Of a stretch of DNA of 62,523 nucleotides, positions 34,293-42,976 are shown one piece after another. The notes beneath the pieces are model-generated. The model had not been told where the DNA came from and made no database searches. It saw only the letters and a list, made by a program, of their open reading frames with translations. The DNA is from a virus: positions 1 through 62,523 of the IMG/VR virus record IMGVR_UViG_3300027969_000104; one strand, 5' to 3'. The position numbers were made by a program, and so were the translations under genes. How positions within the stretch are numbered: position 1 is the stretch's first letter; each line of letters begins with the position of its first letter.

Positions 34293-35567
34293 ATGGCAAC
34301 AGCCGCAATAATACTAATAGCCGGACAACCGTGGACTCCGGGATCGCAATTGTCGCCTGCACAAATGGCAGCAGTTTCCGCTGCAATAGCAACGGGTAGT
34401 CCAGTTAACCCTGCGGCACGATCACAATTTTTTGCTCAAGGTGGGTCTGCTCCTGCAGTAAACTCATCTGCGCCTCCTGTAAATCCAACAACAAATCCAC
34501 AAGTTCCAGCTAGAACTGCGGTGGATCCAGCTAGACCCGCACTAGATCCTACCAGCCTAAGAGGACAAGCAAGAGCAAATGCAGCAAGATCAGTAGTAAA
34601 TCCAACAGTAGATCCAGCTGCTGCTGCCGCTATAGCACCCGCTGCAGCTAATTCGCCAGATGAATTTAAAAATACTCAGGGTGGAGCAACTTATGCTAAG
34701 CAGCTTGCCACTCAAAGTCCAAGAGCAAATGAAATACAGGCAAGCGTTGAAAATGCTAGAAGTCAACCTGCACAGGCAATAATTCTAGGTGATAATTCTA
34801 GTAATTATGACTGGCGTGTTAGATTGAGTTTAGGTAAAAACGCAGGCTATTTGTACAATGATCCTGATCCAGGTATATTACAGCCATTGAAGGCAACTAA
34901 TGGTATAGTATTTCCATATACACCTAAAATTGACATGTCATATAAAACAACTTATCAGCCATATGATGTAACACATTCTAATTTTCGTGGATATTACTAT
35001 CAAAATAGCCAAGTTGGTGATGTGCAAATTTCAGCAAAATTTACAGCACAAAATACTGCAGAAGCAAATTATTTACTTGCAGTGATACACTTTTTTCGTT
35101 CAGCAGGAAAAATGTTTTACGGCCAAGATGCTCAACGAGGAACTCCGCCACCATTATTATTTTTAACTGGTCTAGGACAATTTCAATTTAATAATCATCC
35201 ATGTTTGCTTACTAGTTTTACATATAATTTACCAGAAGATGTTGATTATATTAGAGCACACATTACTAATCAAATGTTAACTAATTTAACAGAACGAAAT
35301 AATAGAAAAGAGTCTACTTATACTGTTAATGCAACACCATCACAGCGATTAGCAAATGCTAGGTTAGCAAAGGGCGCACTTTCTAGTATGCCGTTTGGTA
35401 GTCCTCCTACTGTGCCATATGCTGCATTAGCTAATCCTACATATGTTCCTACTAAAATAGATTTAAGTATCGTGTTACATCCTGTAAATACTAGAGAACA
35501 AGTTAGTAAACAGTTTAGTCTTAAGCAATATGCTAACGGAAATCAACTTAGAGGAGGATTCTGGTAA
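34293..35567 (+). CDS. Baseplate/tail structural protein
   Basis: 424 residues. Residues 1-160 are Ala/Pro/Asn-rich and of low complexity. Residues ~165-330 are the folded part: DWRVRLSLGKNAGYLYNDP, NGIVFPYTPKIDMSYKTTY, FFRSAGKMFYGQDA and PCLLTSFTYNLPEDVDYIR. This pattern (a beta domain with 'F-x-YTP' and 'NLP-x-DVDY') occurs in tail-tube-like or baseplate proteins of large myoviruses. Given its place just before gp53, it may be the tube initiator or a hub ring protein in the role of T4 gp54/gp48; the exact assignment is uncertain. Its stop overlaps the next start (TAATG). Confidence 0.65.
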   Translation: MATAAIILIAGQPWTPGSQLSPAQMAAVSAAIATGSPVNPAARSQFFAQGGSAPAVNSSAPPVNPTTNPQVPARTAVDPARPALDPTSLRGQARANAARSVVNPTVDPAAAAAIAPAAANSPDEFKNTQGGATYAKQLATQSPRANEIQASVENARSQPAQAIILGDNSSNYDWRVRLSLGKNAGYLYNDPDPGILQPLKATNGIVFPYTPKIDMSYKTTYQPYDVTHSNFRGYYYQNSQVGDVQISAKFTAQNTAEANYLLAVIHFFRSAGKMFYGQDAQRGTPPPLLFLTGLGQFQFNNHPCLLTSFTYNLPEDVDYIRAHITNQMLTNLTERNNRKESTYTVNATPSQRLANARLAKGALSSMPFGSPPTVPYAALANPTYVPTKIDLSIVLHPVNTREQVSKQFSLKQYANGNQLRGGFW

Positions 35568-35869
35568 TGCCAGCAAACTACGATCAAACCAGCCCGTACT
35601 ATGAGACGCAATATAGTCAATATTTTTTAGATGTAATGATTAATCGTTCTATACCAAAATTGCCGGACGATCAATATTTCATGATAAATTTAACATATCA
35701 ATATAGACCAGATTTGCTTGCATACGATTTGTATGATAATAGCAATCTGTGGTGGGTATTTTATCAACGCAATCCAAATACATTAATGGCACCGCCACTT
35801 GATTTTACTTCTGGAACGCAAATTTATCTTCCTAAAATCAACACTCTTAAATCAACGTTGGGATTTTAA
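35567..35869 (+). CDS. 53: Baseplate wedge protein gp53
   Basis: 100 residues. YQYRPDLLAYDLYDNSNLWW followed by VFYQRNPNTLMAPPLDFTSG and TQIYLPKINTLK is the LysM-like gp53 signature of T4-type baseplates. It holds wedge units together around the hub. It overlaps the upstream gene by one base and is followed after one base by the next start, a tightly coupled arrangement. Shorter than T4 gp53 (196), as in cyanophage relatives. Confidence 0.88.
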   Translation: MPANYDQTSPYYETQYSQYFLDVMINRSIPKLPDDQYFMINLTYQYRPDLLAYDLYDNSNLWWVFYQRNPNTLMAPPLDFTSGTQIYLPKINTLKSTLGF

Positions 35870-35870
35870 T

Positions 35871-37514
35871 ATGGCGTCTGTTGGTGTTGGTACTAAAGAT
35901 GGAAAAAATGTTCCTCCGGTAACGGTAAATGGTACATTAATTACAGATCCAAAAGATGTAGCAAGAATTATAAAAGGAAAAGATGAAGCTGACGCAATTA
36001 TTGCTGCTCTTCCTCCTGCTACGTCACAAACTAACGAGGTTTTCAGAAGAGCAGAAATAAATGCAATTAAAAATACTAAGTATTTGGATGCTGCAGAAGC
36101 AGCATATAGTAAGGTAAGAGAAGCAAATACAACGGTTGAAATAGATGCTAATGGAAACAAAAGAACTATTTTTCGTGATCCAACTGTAAGAACTCCGACA
36201 AAAACTCCTGTTAGCAATCAACCAGCACCTGGAACAACTGCCACCCCGCCAAAAGGATTAAAAGCACAGGCAACACAAATTGATGATACCGGCACAAATG
36301 ATCCAAAAAGAACAACAAATGATACCCAACGCGGCCTACCTAGCACTGGCCCATACATTCATCGTGAACAATTTGTAACTCTTGTGCCAGGTGGAGCAGC
36401 ATATGGTAATCCAAATGCTACAATTAGGGGGCAAGATCGTGGAGCCACGCAAGCACCTGCGCCTGCCTGGCCAAATGATGACAATCCTAATTTACCACCT
36501 AGACAGTCTCAACGAGAAGTTATAATAAATTCAGATAGCAACAAAAGTAATTTTGTTAGGCCGCGTGCTAATATTTTGGATCAATTTGCTAGTTATACAT
36601 ACAATATTGCCTGGTACATGTTATCACCCGCTCAATATGCAGCACTTAATGGTAGTGCCAATAGAAAAGTTGGATTTTTTAGGGGACTTGCAAATTATGT
36701 TAGGGGAATAACAGAAAAAGATCCAGCAACCGCAACGTCAAGAGTTGGAGTTGGCAATTGGTCTTTGTTAATGCAAAGTGGAGGAGCATCTCAGCAGAAA
36801 CACGCGGTTGTTAAAACTGGTGTTGCTTTTTCTAATAATAATGTAATTTCCCAACCTGATATTGATACATCTATTCCAAATAGAAATAAATATTTTACCC
36901 TAGATTATTACCTAGATGATTTGGTAATAAAAACAGTAGTTACTAATGCCAGTGCTTCACAAGTAGCAGAACTTTCATTTAAGGTATCTGAGCCTAACGG
37001 ATTAACATTAATTCCAAATCTCAATTATGCTATTAGAGATGGTATTTCTGGCGCGGCACCAGTAAACACTGATTATTGTTTAGTTGTATCATTTTATGGA
37101 TGGGATATTGATGGAAATTTAATAACTGATCCTAGCAGAGATACCGGACTTCCCGGGGCAGTCCCTAACATAGAAAATGCTATACTAACTAGATATTATC
37201 CATTTAAAATAACAAATATTGATTTTTCAGTTGAAAGTAGGTCAGTTATATATCAAATAACTGGCGCTCCACAACAATATACTACAGCAGCATCATCTGC
37301 GTTGGGAAGTGTGCCGATGAATGTTGATCTTACTGGAGAAACAGTAAGTCAAATATTGTCAGGTAAAAATTCTATTCTTGCTACCTTATCTGAACAACAA
37401 GGAAATTTAGTTGATGGTAGAGAAAATTCAGCTGCATCATCGCCACCTGGCCCAAAAGATAGTCCAACTAATACTGACGCCGGATCATTTGACCCAAATA
37501 CCCAGGTAATATAA
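35871..37514 (+). CDS. Baseplate-associated structural protein, unrecognised
   Basis: 547 residues from the ATG at 35871 (one base after the gp53 stop); a longer frame from 35799 would overlap gp53 extensively and is not favoured. Residues 1-200 are polar and repetitive (TTNDTQRGLPSTGPYIHREQ). Residues ~205-480 look folded: PRANILDQFASYTYNIAWYM, FTLDYYLDDLVIKTVV and YPFKITNIDFSVESRSVIYQ. The 'DQFASYTYNI-WYML' start resembles hub or tail-completion proteins of large phages. No enzyme motif is seen. Its role in the hub is inferred from operon position only. Confidence 0.62.
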   Translation: MASVGVGTKDGKNVPPVTVNGTLITDPKDVARIIKGKDEADAIIAALPPATSQTNEVFRRAEINAIKNTKYLDAAEAAYSKVREANTTVEIDANGNKRTIFRDPTVRTPTKTPVSNQPAPGTTATPPKGLKAQATQIDDTGTNDPKRTTNDTQRGLPSTGPYIHREQFVTLVPGGAAYGNPNATIRGQDRGATQAPAPAWPNDDNPNLPPRQSQREVIINSDSNKSNFVRPRANILDQFASYTYNIAWYMLSPAQYAALNGSANRKVGFFRGLANYVRGITEKDPATATSRVGVGNWSLLMQSGGASQQKHAVVKTGVAFSNNNVISQPDIDTSIPNRNKYFTLDYYLDDLVIKTVVTNASASQVAELSFKVSEPNGLTLIPNLNYAIRDGISGAAPVNTDYCLVVSFYGWDIDGNLITDPSRDTGLPGAVPNIENAILTRYYPFKITNIDFSVESRSVIYQITGAPQQYTTAASSALGSVPMNVDLTGETVSQILSGKNSILATLSEQQGNLVDGRENSAASSPPGPKDSPTNTDAGSFDPNTQVI

Positions 37515-37524
37515 GGAACTTATT

Positions 37525-39474
37525 ATGGCAACACAACTAGGTAGAGTAGGAATAAACAGACCTCCTACAATTTTAGAAGCTGCAGTTAACGCAGTTAATC
37601 CTTTTTATCAAATACGAAGTGCATATAAGGGGGCAGTTGCTATTGGTTCATTGATAACAACAGGCTCTTTACCTGGACCAGAAACTAAAGGTTTATGTGA
37701 TATGTTAAATGCTCATGAACAGCAATTAGTAAAAGACAAAACATATGAAATTGCCAATGTTTATGAAATAAAATTTGCATCTAGTATTATAGCTTCTGCT
37801 AAAGTAAAAAATCCTGGTTCTATTGATTTCAAAACAACTTCAATGAATTCAAGTGATACAGCAGCAGCAAAGACTGGTGCAAATTCTGGCACAGCTAAAA
37901 CTAATTCTCATAATAAAGGAGTCTCTCAGGGTACTCAAATATTACAGGTTATTGAGCAAGTGGTTCGTAATAGTTCTTATATTACTGATCAGCAAACATC
38001 TATTGCCAATACCCTTGATGTAGCTGCTCCTAATATAACCAATACTTCTTCTAAGAAAAATAAACCCACAGCTTGGTTTAAGATATTAGTTAATTCTGTG
38101 CCTATTAGTGATGTAATAGATAAAAAAAGAAATGATTATGCATACCGTATTACATATATTGTAACTCCATATGCAATTAATGAAATGGATAGTAGTTATT
38201 TTCCAGAATCTCAGTTTCGTGGTGTACATAAGCTATATGATTATTGGTTTACAGGATTGAATACACAAGTGTTAAGCTATTCACAAAAATTTCCAACTTT
38301 GTACCGAACAATAGCTGGAAATGGCGGTAGTATAGCTGACGGAATATCTAGGTTACAAGGTGGACAAGGTGATGCACTTGCCAATAATACAGGTGATCTA
38401 AACAATATAGGTGTAATAAAAACTGCTCAACCATCAACGAAGAGTAACCAAGGTTCACCTAGTGATGCTAATGAACCTGCCGCAACTGCAGCAGATTTTT
38501 TATATAGTTTTGCTGATATGAAAATGGTTAATATTAAAATTGTAGGAGATCCTGCGTGGTTATTACAGGGTGAAATTTTAGGAATGAACGAGAAAGATAT
38601 GTGTTATGATGGATTTTATCCTAACGGAACAGTATGTCCTGAAACTCAAGAAGTGGTGTTTGCTATTAATTTTAATAGCCCTGCTGATTATAATAATGGA
38701 GGAGCTCCTGAATTAGGAACAGGATTGGTAGATATAAATTCTTCAGCAACACAGGGTAATTCTAACAATTTGTCAAAAACTCCTCCACAGGCAAGCGCAG
38801 CGTATAGGGCAATGACAGTTACATCAACATTTAGTAAAGGACGATTTGAACAAGAGTTAGAAGGATCAGCCCTTAAAAATCTAAGTGCTCTTCAAATTAA
38901 AAAATTCATTGTTGAAGAAAAATCATTGATATCAAGAATTATAGATGGTGTTACCAATTGGTTTACCCCTTCTCCAGCAAGAACACCAGCTTCTCAGACA
39001 CCACCGCCTGGTAGTTCAAATTCATCGGTTGCAACAGCTCCTATTGCAAATATTCCTGGCACAAAAGTCAATCCTCCAGTTAATAATCTTACGCAATCTA
39101 GGGATATAGCTCCTCCTGTAGTAAATCGTGGTACTCAACCAGTTACTCCTGCTAAACCGCCAACATCTAGCGGAGTTACAGTAGGTACAAGAACAGAGAC
39201 TACTACTAATAGTAGCGTAAGTTACTTTGTTTTTAGACAAAATGATCCTAAGGGTGCAAAAGATTACCTAGATTATATTAACGAACAAGCAAGAAAATTA
39301 GAGGCAAAAGGAGTTTCTCCGGACTGGGTGGCAAGGGCAGAAGCACAACAATTAGCATTAACAAAATTTGATGCCCAATTACGGGCAGCAGGTGCTCTTA
39401 CTAGCAATACAACAACAACAACCACACCAATAAACGGAGCCAATCCACAACAAATGGCTTCAAAGGACGAATAA
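37525..39474 (+). CDS. Putative baseplate hub protein (gp27-like position)
   Basis: 649 residues. YAYRITYIVTPYAINEMDSS, SQFRGVHKLYDYWFTGLNTQ and VLSYSQKF form a segment conserved in hub/tail proteins of large myoviruses. ADMKMVNIKIVGDPAWLLQG near residues 335-355 and VFAINFNSPADYN are typical of gp27/gpD-like hub folds. The C-terminal 170 residues are Pro/Ser/Thr-rich and end in a charged helix (AKDYLDYINEQARKLEAKG). It lies directly before the gp5-like spike, where T4-type hubs are expected. The start follows AAGGAACTTATT; the stop overlaps the spike start (TAATG). Confidence 0.62.
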   Translation: MATQLGRVGINRPPTILEAAVNAVNPFYQIRSAYKGAVAIGSLITTGSLPGPETKGLCDMLNAHEQQLVKDKTYEIANVYEIKFASSIIASAKVKNPGSIDFKTTSMNSSDTAAAKTGANSGTAKTNSHNKGVSQGTQILQVIEQVVRNSSYITDQQTSIANTLDVAAPNITNTSSKKNKPTAWFKILVNSVPISDVIDKKRNDYAYRITYIVTPYAINEMDSSYFPESQFRGVHKLYDYWFTGLNTQVLSYSQKFPTLYRTIAGNGGSIADGISRLQGGQGDALANNTGDLNNIGVIKTAQPSTKSNQGSPSDANEPAATAADFLYSFADMKMVNIKIVGDPAWLLQGEILGMNEKDMCYDGFYPNGTVCPETQEVVFAINFNSPADYNNGGAPELGTGLVDINSSATQGNSNNLSKTPPQASAAYRAMTVTSTFSKGRFEQELEGSALKNLSALQIKKFIVEEKSLISRIIDGVTNWFTPSPARTPASQTPPPGSSNSSVATAPIANIPGTKVNPPVNNLTQSRDIAPPVVNRGTQPVTPAKPPTSSGVTVGTRTETTTNSSVSYFVFRQNDPKGAKDYLDYINEQARKLEAKGVSPDWVARAEAQQLALTKFDAQLRAAGALTSNTTTTTTPINGANPQQMASKDE

Positions 39475-40988
39475 TGGCAGTTAATGTACAACGATCAACC
39501 GGCAGATCATCATCATATAAATTTGATAAGGGTGGCACACCTGCTGATTTTGGCCCTTTTATAGGCGAAATCATGAATAATGTTGACCCTACTAGAGGAG
39601 GAAGAGTTCAAGTTTATATTGAACAATTTGGCGGCGGTGATAAAAATGATGAAACATTATGGCGAACTGTATCTCCTGTGCGTCAACAAGGTGGATCAAC
39701 ACCAAAAACAAGCACATCATCTGGGGTAGGAACTTACGGTTCAACAAGTAATCAACAAAGCTATGGTTCAGCAGTTGGTTCTCCTGATATTGGCACACAA
39801 TTAATGTGTTTTTTCGTTGCTGGTGATCCTACACAAGGATATTTTATAGGTGTTGTTCCCGAACAAAGTATTAATCAGATGGTACCTGCAATTGGCGCAG
39901 TTAAAAATGCGGTCAAACAAAATGAAGATCAAAAAAAATATTTTTCTAATAGTCCACAGTTACCAACAACTGAAATTAATAATGCAGAATCTAATACAGA
40001 AATATCAGACAGTCCAGAATTTTATAACAAAGAAAAGCCAGTACATAGTTATCAGGCAGCAACTATGTTTCAACAGGGCACAGTCAGTGATCCTATCCGT
40101 GGACCAATAGATTCATCTAGTCAACGAGAAAGTCCAAGTAACACATATGGCACAAGTACGCCAGGTAGACCAATATATCAGGGTGGCATGCAAGACGCAA
40201 CAATTAAACAAAAAGTAGAATCAGGAGAAGTAACCTCTGATGATGCTAACATTGTTGGTCGTACTGGTGGACATAGTGTAGTAATGGATGACGGCGCAAC
40301 TGATGGCAAAACCGCAGTAGTTCGCATTCGTACAGCTAAAGGTCATCAAATTACAATGAGTGACGATGGAAACAATCTTTATATTGCTCATGCTAATGGA
40401 CAAGTATGGTTAGAATTTGGATTAGAAGGTACACTTGATGTTTACACAACAAATTCTATTAATTTACGCACAGAAGGTACAATGAATTTACATGCTGATA
40501 AAGATTTTAATGTCTGGGCTGGCGGAAATATCAATATGATGAGTAATGTATCTACAACAATGCAAAGTCAAGGCAAATTTACTTGTGCGACTAAGGAAGA
40601 ATTACTATTGTTCAGTCAATCAACAATAGGAGTTAAAAGTAACGGACAATTGACACTTGATAGTAAATCTGGAGCTTGGCAAGGTGGTGGTAGTTTGGCA
40701 TTACAAGGTGGAACAATAGATTTAAATTCAGGATCATCGGCAAGTGTATCTGCTCCTACTGGTTTAGTAAAATATACAATGCCAGCTAGCAGTTTTAACA
40801 CTGCATCTGGGTTTAAGGTTGAATCAGCGGGAACTGAAAGTATTGTTACTAGAGCACCAGCACATGAACCATGGCCGTATCATAACCAAGGAGTTCAAGT
40901 TAATGTTAATCTTGGAGATGGAACTAACTCAAGTCCTCCTAGTGCTCCAACTATTCCAGCTGGTACTTCTATAACTAAGACAAATTAA
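39474..40988 (+). CDS. Baseplate spike protein, gp5/VgrG-like, without lysozyme domain
   Basis: 504 residues. Residues ~20-130 contain an OB-fold-like part: FGPFIGEIMNNVDPTRGGRV, QVYIEQFGG and YGSAVGSPDIGTQLMCFFVA. Residues ~290-430 are a triple beta-helix: GHQITMSDDGNNLYIAHANG, NINMMSNVSTTMQSQGKFTC and repeated short strands, like the C-terminus of T4 gp5 and VgrG. T4 gp5 carries a lysozyme domain between these parts; here the linker (~160-290) is Ser/Gln/Thr-rich and shows no lysozyme motif. The protein likely pierces the outer membrane. The tape-measure-like proteins carry wall hydrolases instead. Confidence 0.8.
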   Translation: MAVNVQRSTGRSSSYKFDKGGTPADFGPFIGEIMNNVDPTRGGRVQVYIEQFGGGDKNDETLWRTVSPVRQQGGSTPKTSTSSGVGTYGSTSNQQSYGSAVGSPDIGTQLMCFFVAGDPTQGYFIGVVPEQSINQMVPAIGAVKNAVKQNEDQKKYFSNSPQLPTTEINNAESNTEISDSPEFYNKEKPVHSYQAATMFQQGTVSDPIRGPIDSSSQRESPSNTYGTSTPGRPIYQGGMQDATIKQKVESGEVTSDDANIVGRTGGHSVVMDDGATDGKTAVVRIRTAKGHQITMSDDGNNLYIAHANGQVWLEFGLEGTLDVYTTNSINLRTEGTMNLHADKDFNVWAGGNINMMSNVSTTMQSQGKFTCATKEELLLFSQSTIGVKSNGQLTLDSKSGAWQGGGSLALQGGTIDLNSGSSASVSAPTGLVKYTMPASSFNTASGFKVESAGTESIVTRAPAHEPWPYHNQGVQVNVNLGDGTNSSPPSAPTIPAGTSITKTN

Positions 40989-40989
40989 T

Positions 40990-42540
40990 ATGGCAATTTT
41001 TAAATATACTCTACCGTCTGGATCAAAATATCAACTAAATGCTCCAAATGATACCACACAAGCACAAGCGGATAAAATTTTTTATTCACAAGTGGCAGCA
41101 GGTACATTTGTTGGATACAATAAAGGTGATACCCTATTACATCCTACCGAGGCATTAAGTAATTTTGGACTTACAAGACTACAGCGAGGCACAGCTGGTG
41201 TAGATGATAAAACTTTAATGGCGGTTATTGCCAATATGCCAGTGGTAATTGAATTACCACAATTAACGACAGTATCAGTAAGTAATCCTGTAACATCAGC
41301 AAACTATATACAAGTGGTTAGTACTCCTAATGGAAGAACTAACATGACATTGCAAGCAGGACAGTTATCATCTCAAGAAACACAAGCTTTGATGGCGCAA
41401 TTAGCTAATCTTGCTCAAAATGATGTTAATACTTTTACACAAGCTGATGGAATTGGCATTTATGGATTTAATTGTAGTCAACTTGAACAGGCTGGAATAG
41501 TAAAGCCTGGCATGAGTCAGTTATATTGTCCTCTTAATGAAACTACCGGAGATAATCCTGATAATTTTGTTGATTTCATGAGTTCACCTACCCCGTGGTC
41601 AGGAAAATTTAATATTACAAGCGTTTATGACATATTAGGAGATTTAGCAATACAAAATCAGATACAAGAGCTGTTACTTGATCAAAGTTACAATCAATTA
41701 GTTGCAAATGGCTCTATTATACCACCTACTCCTAGAGTTACTACACCTAGCATCAGTACGGGTCATGTTTATACAGCAGATGGCACGTTAGCTACTGCAT
41801 CAGCGGTTACTTTGCTTACTGCCACTCCTAGATTGACAAATGGAGTAGTTGATCCTAATATAATACCAGTTGGAACAGTTCCACCGGAAGTACAAAGTTT
41901 TGGATCTGATTCTAGTGCAATTTATAGCTATGGAATGTCAGCATTGGCCACAGGGGCAGTTGGGTTTAATACAGGAGCAGGCCAAGTAGCAGGATTATCC
42001 ACTGGATTAAATAACGGAACAGCGGTAGGAATGGCAGCTGTTTTAGGTTCATCGGTAAACGGTGATGTTGGTGCGTTAATGGCTATAGGAAGCAGATATG
42101 GAGTTGGTATTGCAACTAGTTGGGCGGCAGGATCCACTAGTGGCTTTATATCAAACGCTGCCGGAATTGGTGCGTTGGTAGGAAGTTTAGTTCCAATACC
42201 TCCAGCACTAGCAAAAGTAAGTGCTAAGATCAATACAGTAGTTAACACTATTGCTAAAGCAGCACAATTTGCTTCAAGTTTTAGTAATTTTTCATTGAGT
42301 GGATTAATATCTAGAATACAACCAGCAGCTGCATTCAGTAATACAGTTAATAGATCTACTCTTGATGCTGCTGTGACTCGTGTTATTGGATCAGCACTTA
42401 TTGCTTCTCCTATGTATGCTCTTCCATCAATAAAAAGTTTAGGAATTTCCGCTGACATTAGTGCTGCAACTAGAATTCTAGCACAAGCACAATCAGCAAC
42501 TCAAGTTATTGGCAATAGACCAGTTAATATTCTAAGATAA
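40990..42540 (+). CDS. Baseplate operon protein of unknown function
   Basis: 516 residues. The first 55 residues (FKYTLPSGSKYQLNAPNDTT, AQADKIFYSQVAAGTFVGYN) form a small domain seen at the start of several phage structural proteins. Residues ~150-245 contain GIYGFNCSQLEQAGIVKPGM and SGKFNITSVYDILGDLAIQN, recalling peptidoglycan-binding-like helical modules. The C-terminal 200 residues are Ala/Gly-rich and fairly hydrophobic (GIGALVGSLVPIPPALAKVS), which could enter a membrane. It follows the spike gene by one base. A role at the tail tip is possible but not shown. Confidence 0.6.
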   Translation: MAIFKYTLPSGSKYQLNAPNDTTQAQADKIFYSQVAAGTFVGYNKGDTLLHPTEALSNFGLTRLQRGTAGVDDKTLMAVIANMPVVIELPQLTTVSVSNPVTSANYIQVVSTPNGRTNMTLQAGQLSSQETQALMAQLANLAQNDVNTFTQADGIGIYGFNCSQLEQAGIVKPGMSQLYCPLNETTGDNPDNFVDFMSSPTPWSGKFNITSVYDILGDLAIQNQIQELLLDQSYNQLVANGSIIPPTPRVTTPSISTGHVYTADGTLATASAVTLLTATPRLTNGVVDPNIIPVGTVPPEVQSFGSDSSAIYSYGMSALATGAVGFNTGAGQVAGLSTGLNNGTAVGMAAVLGSSVNGDVGALMAIGSRYGVGIATSWAAGSTSGFISNAAGIGALVGSLVPIPPALAKVSAKINTVVNTIAKAAQFASSFSNFSLSGLISRIQPAAAFSNTVNRSTLDAAVTRVIGSALIASPMYALPSIKSLGISADISAATRILAQAQSATQVIGNRPVNILR

Positions 42541-42543
42541 ATA
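42536..42543 (+). promoter_or_regulatory. Late-box-like GATAAATA 6 nt before gp25
   Basis: GATAAATA overlaps the stop of the preceding gene, then CACATT, then ATG at 42550. No ribosome-binding site is present. The spacing is the same as for the tape-measure gene. Confidence 0.45.
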
Positions 42544-42549
42544 CACATT

Positions 42550-42924
42550 ATGGCTACATTTGTTGGATTTTCTACTGTTAACCAAAACAAAAATTTTGTA
42601 TTAGTTGATTATGAACTAATAAAACAAGATTTACTTAACGCATTTAACATCAGACAAGGTGAACTGGTGGGTAGACCTGGATACGGTACAATTTTATGGA
42701 CATTTTTATTTGAAAATCAAAGCGTAGATTTGCAAACAGCAATTTATGACGAAGTTCAGCGAGTAATTGCTGGAGATCCTAGATTATATCTTAACAATAT
42801 TGTCATGTATCCACAAGCTAATGGCATATTACTTGAGCTTAATCTACAAACAGTAGCAACCACTTCGGTAGAGATATTATCTATTTTCTTTGACGAAAAT
42901 TCACGATCTGCCAGTTACGTCTAA
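42550..42924 (+). CDS. 25: Baseplate wedge protein gp25
   Basis: 124 residues. LLNAFNIRQGELVGRPGYGT and ILWTFLFENQSVDLQTAIYD are the conserved gp25/GpW family motifs; DEVQRVIAGDPRLYLNNI completes the fold. gp25 links the sheath to the wedge and is universal in contractile tails. No ribosome-binding site is seen, but the GATAAATA box is close. Followed by gp6, its partner in the wedge core. Confidence 0.92.
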   Translation: MATFVGFSTVNQNKNFVLVDYELIKQDLLNAFNIRQGELVGRPGYGTILWTFLFENQSVDLQTAIYDEVQRVIAGDPRLYLNNIVMYPQANGILLELNLQTVATTSVEILSIFFDENSRSASYV

Positions 42925-42949
42925 CATAATGTACACACATTATTAGAAG

Positions 42950-42957
42950 TATAAATA
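42950..42957 (+). promoter_or_regulatory. Late promoter TATAAATA for gp6
   Basis: An exact TATAAATA 19 nt before the ATG at 42977, with GGAAAGG in the leader as ribosome-binding site. Confidence 0.75.
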
Positions 42958-42976
42958 CTGTAACATTGGAAAGGCT

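Noticed and set aside
35799-35870. Start at 35799 for the 547-residue baseplate gene
   Set aside because: It would overlap gp53 by 71 bases; the ATG at 35871 follows the gp53 stop directly, like the other coupled genes of the operon.
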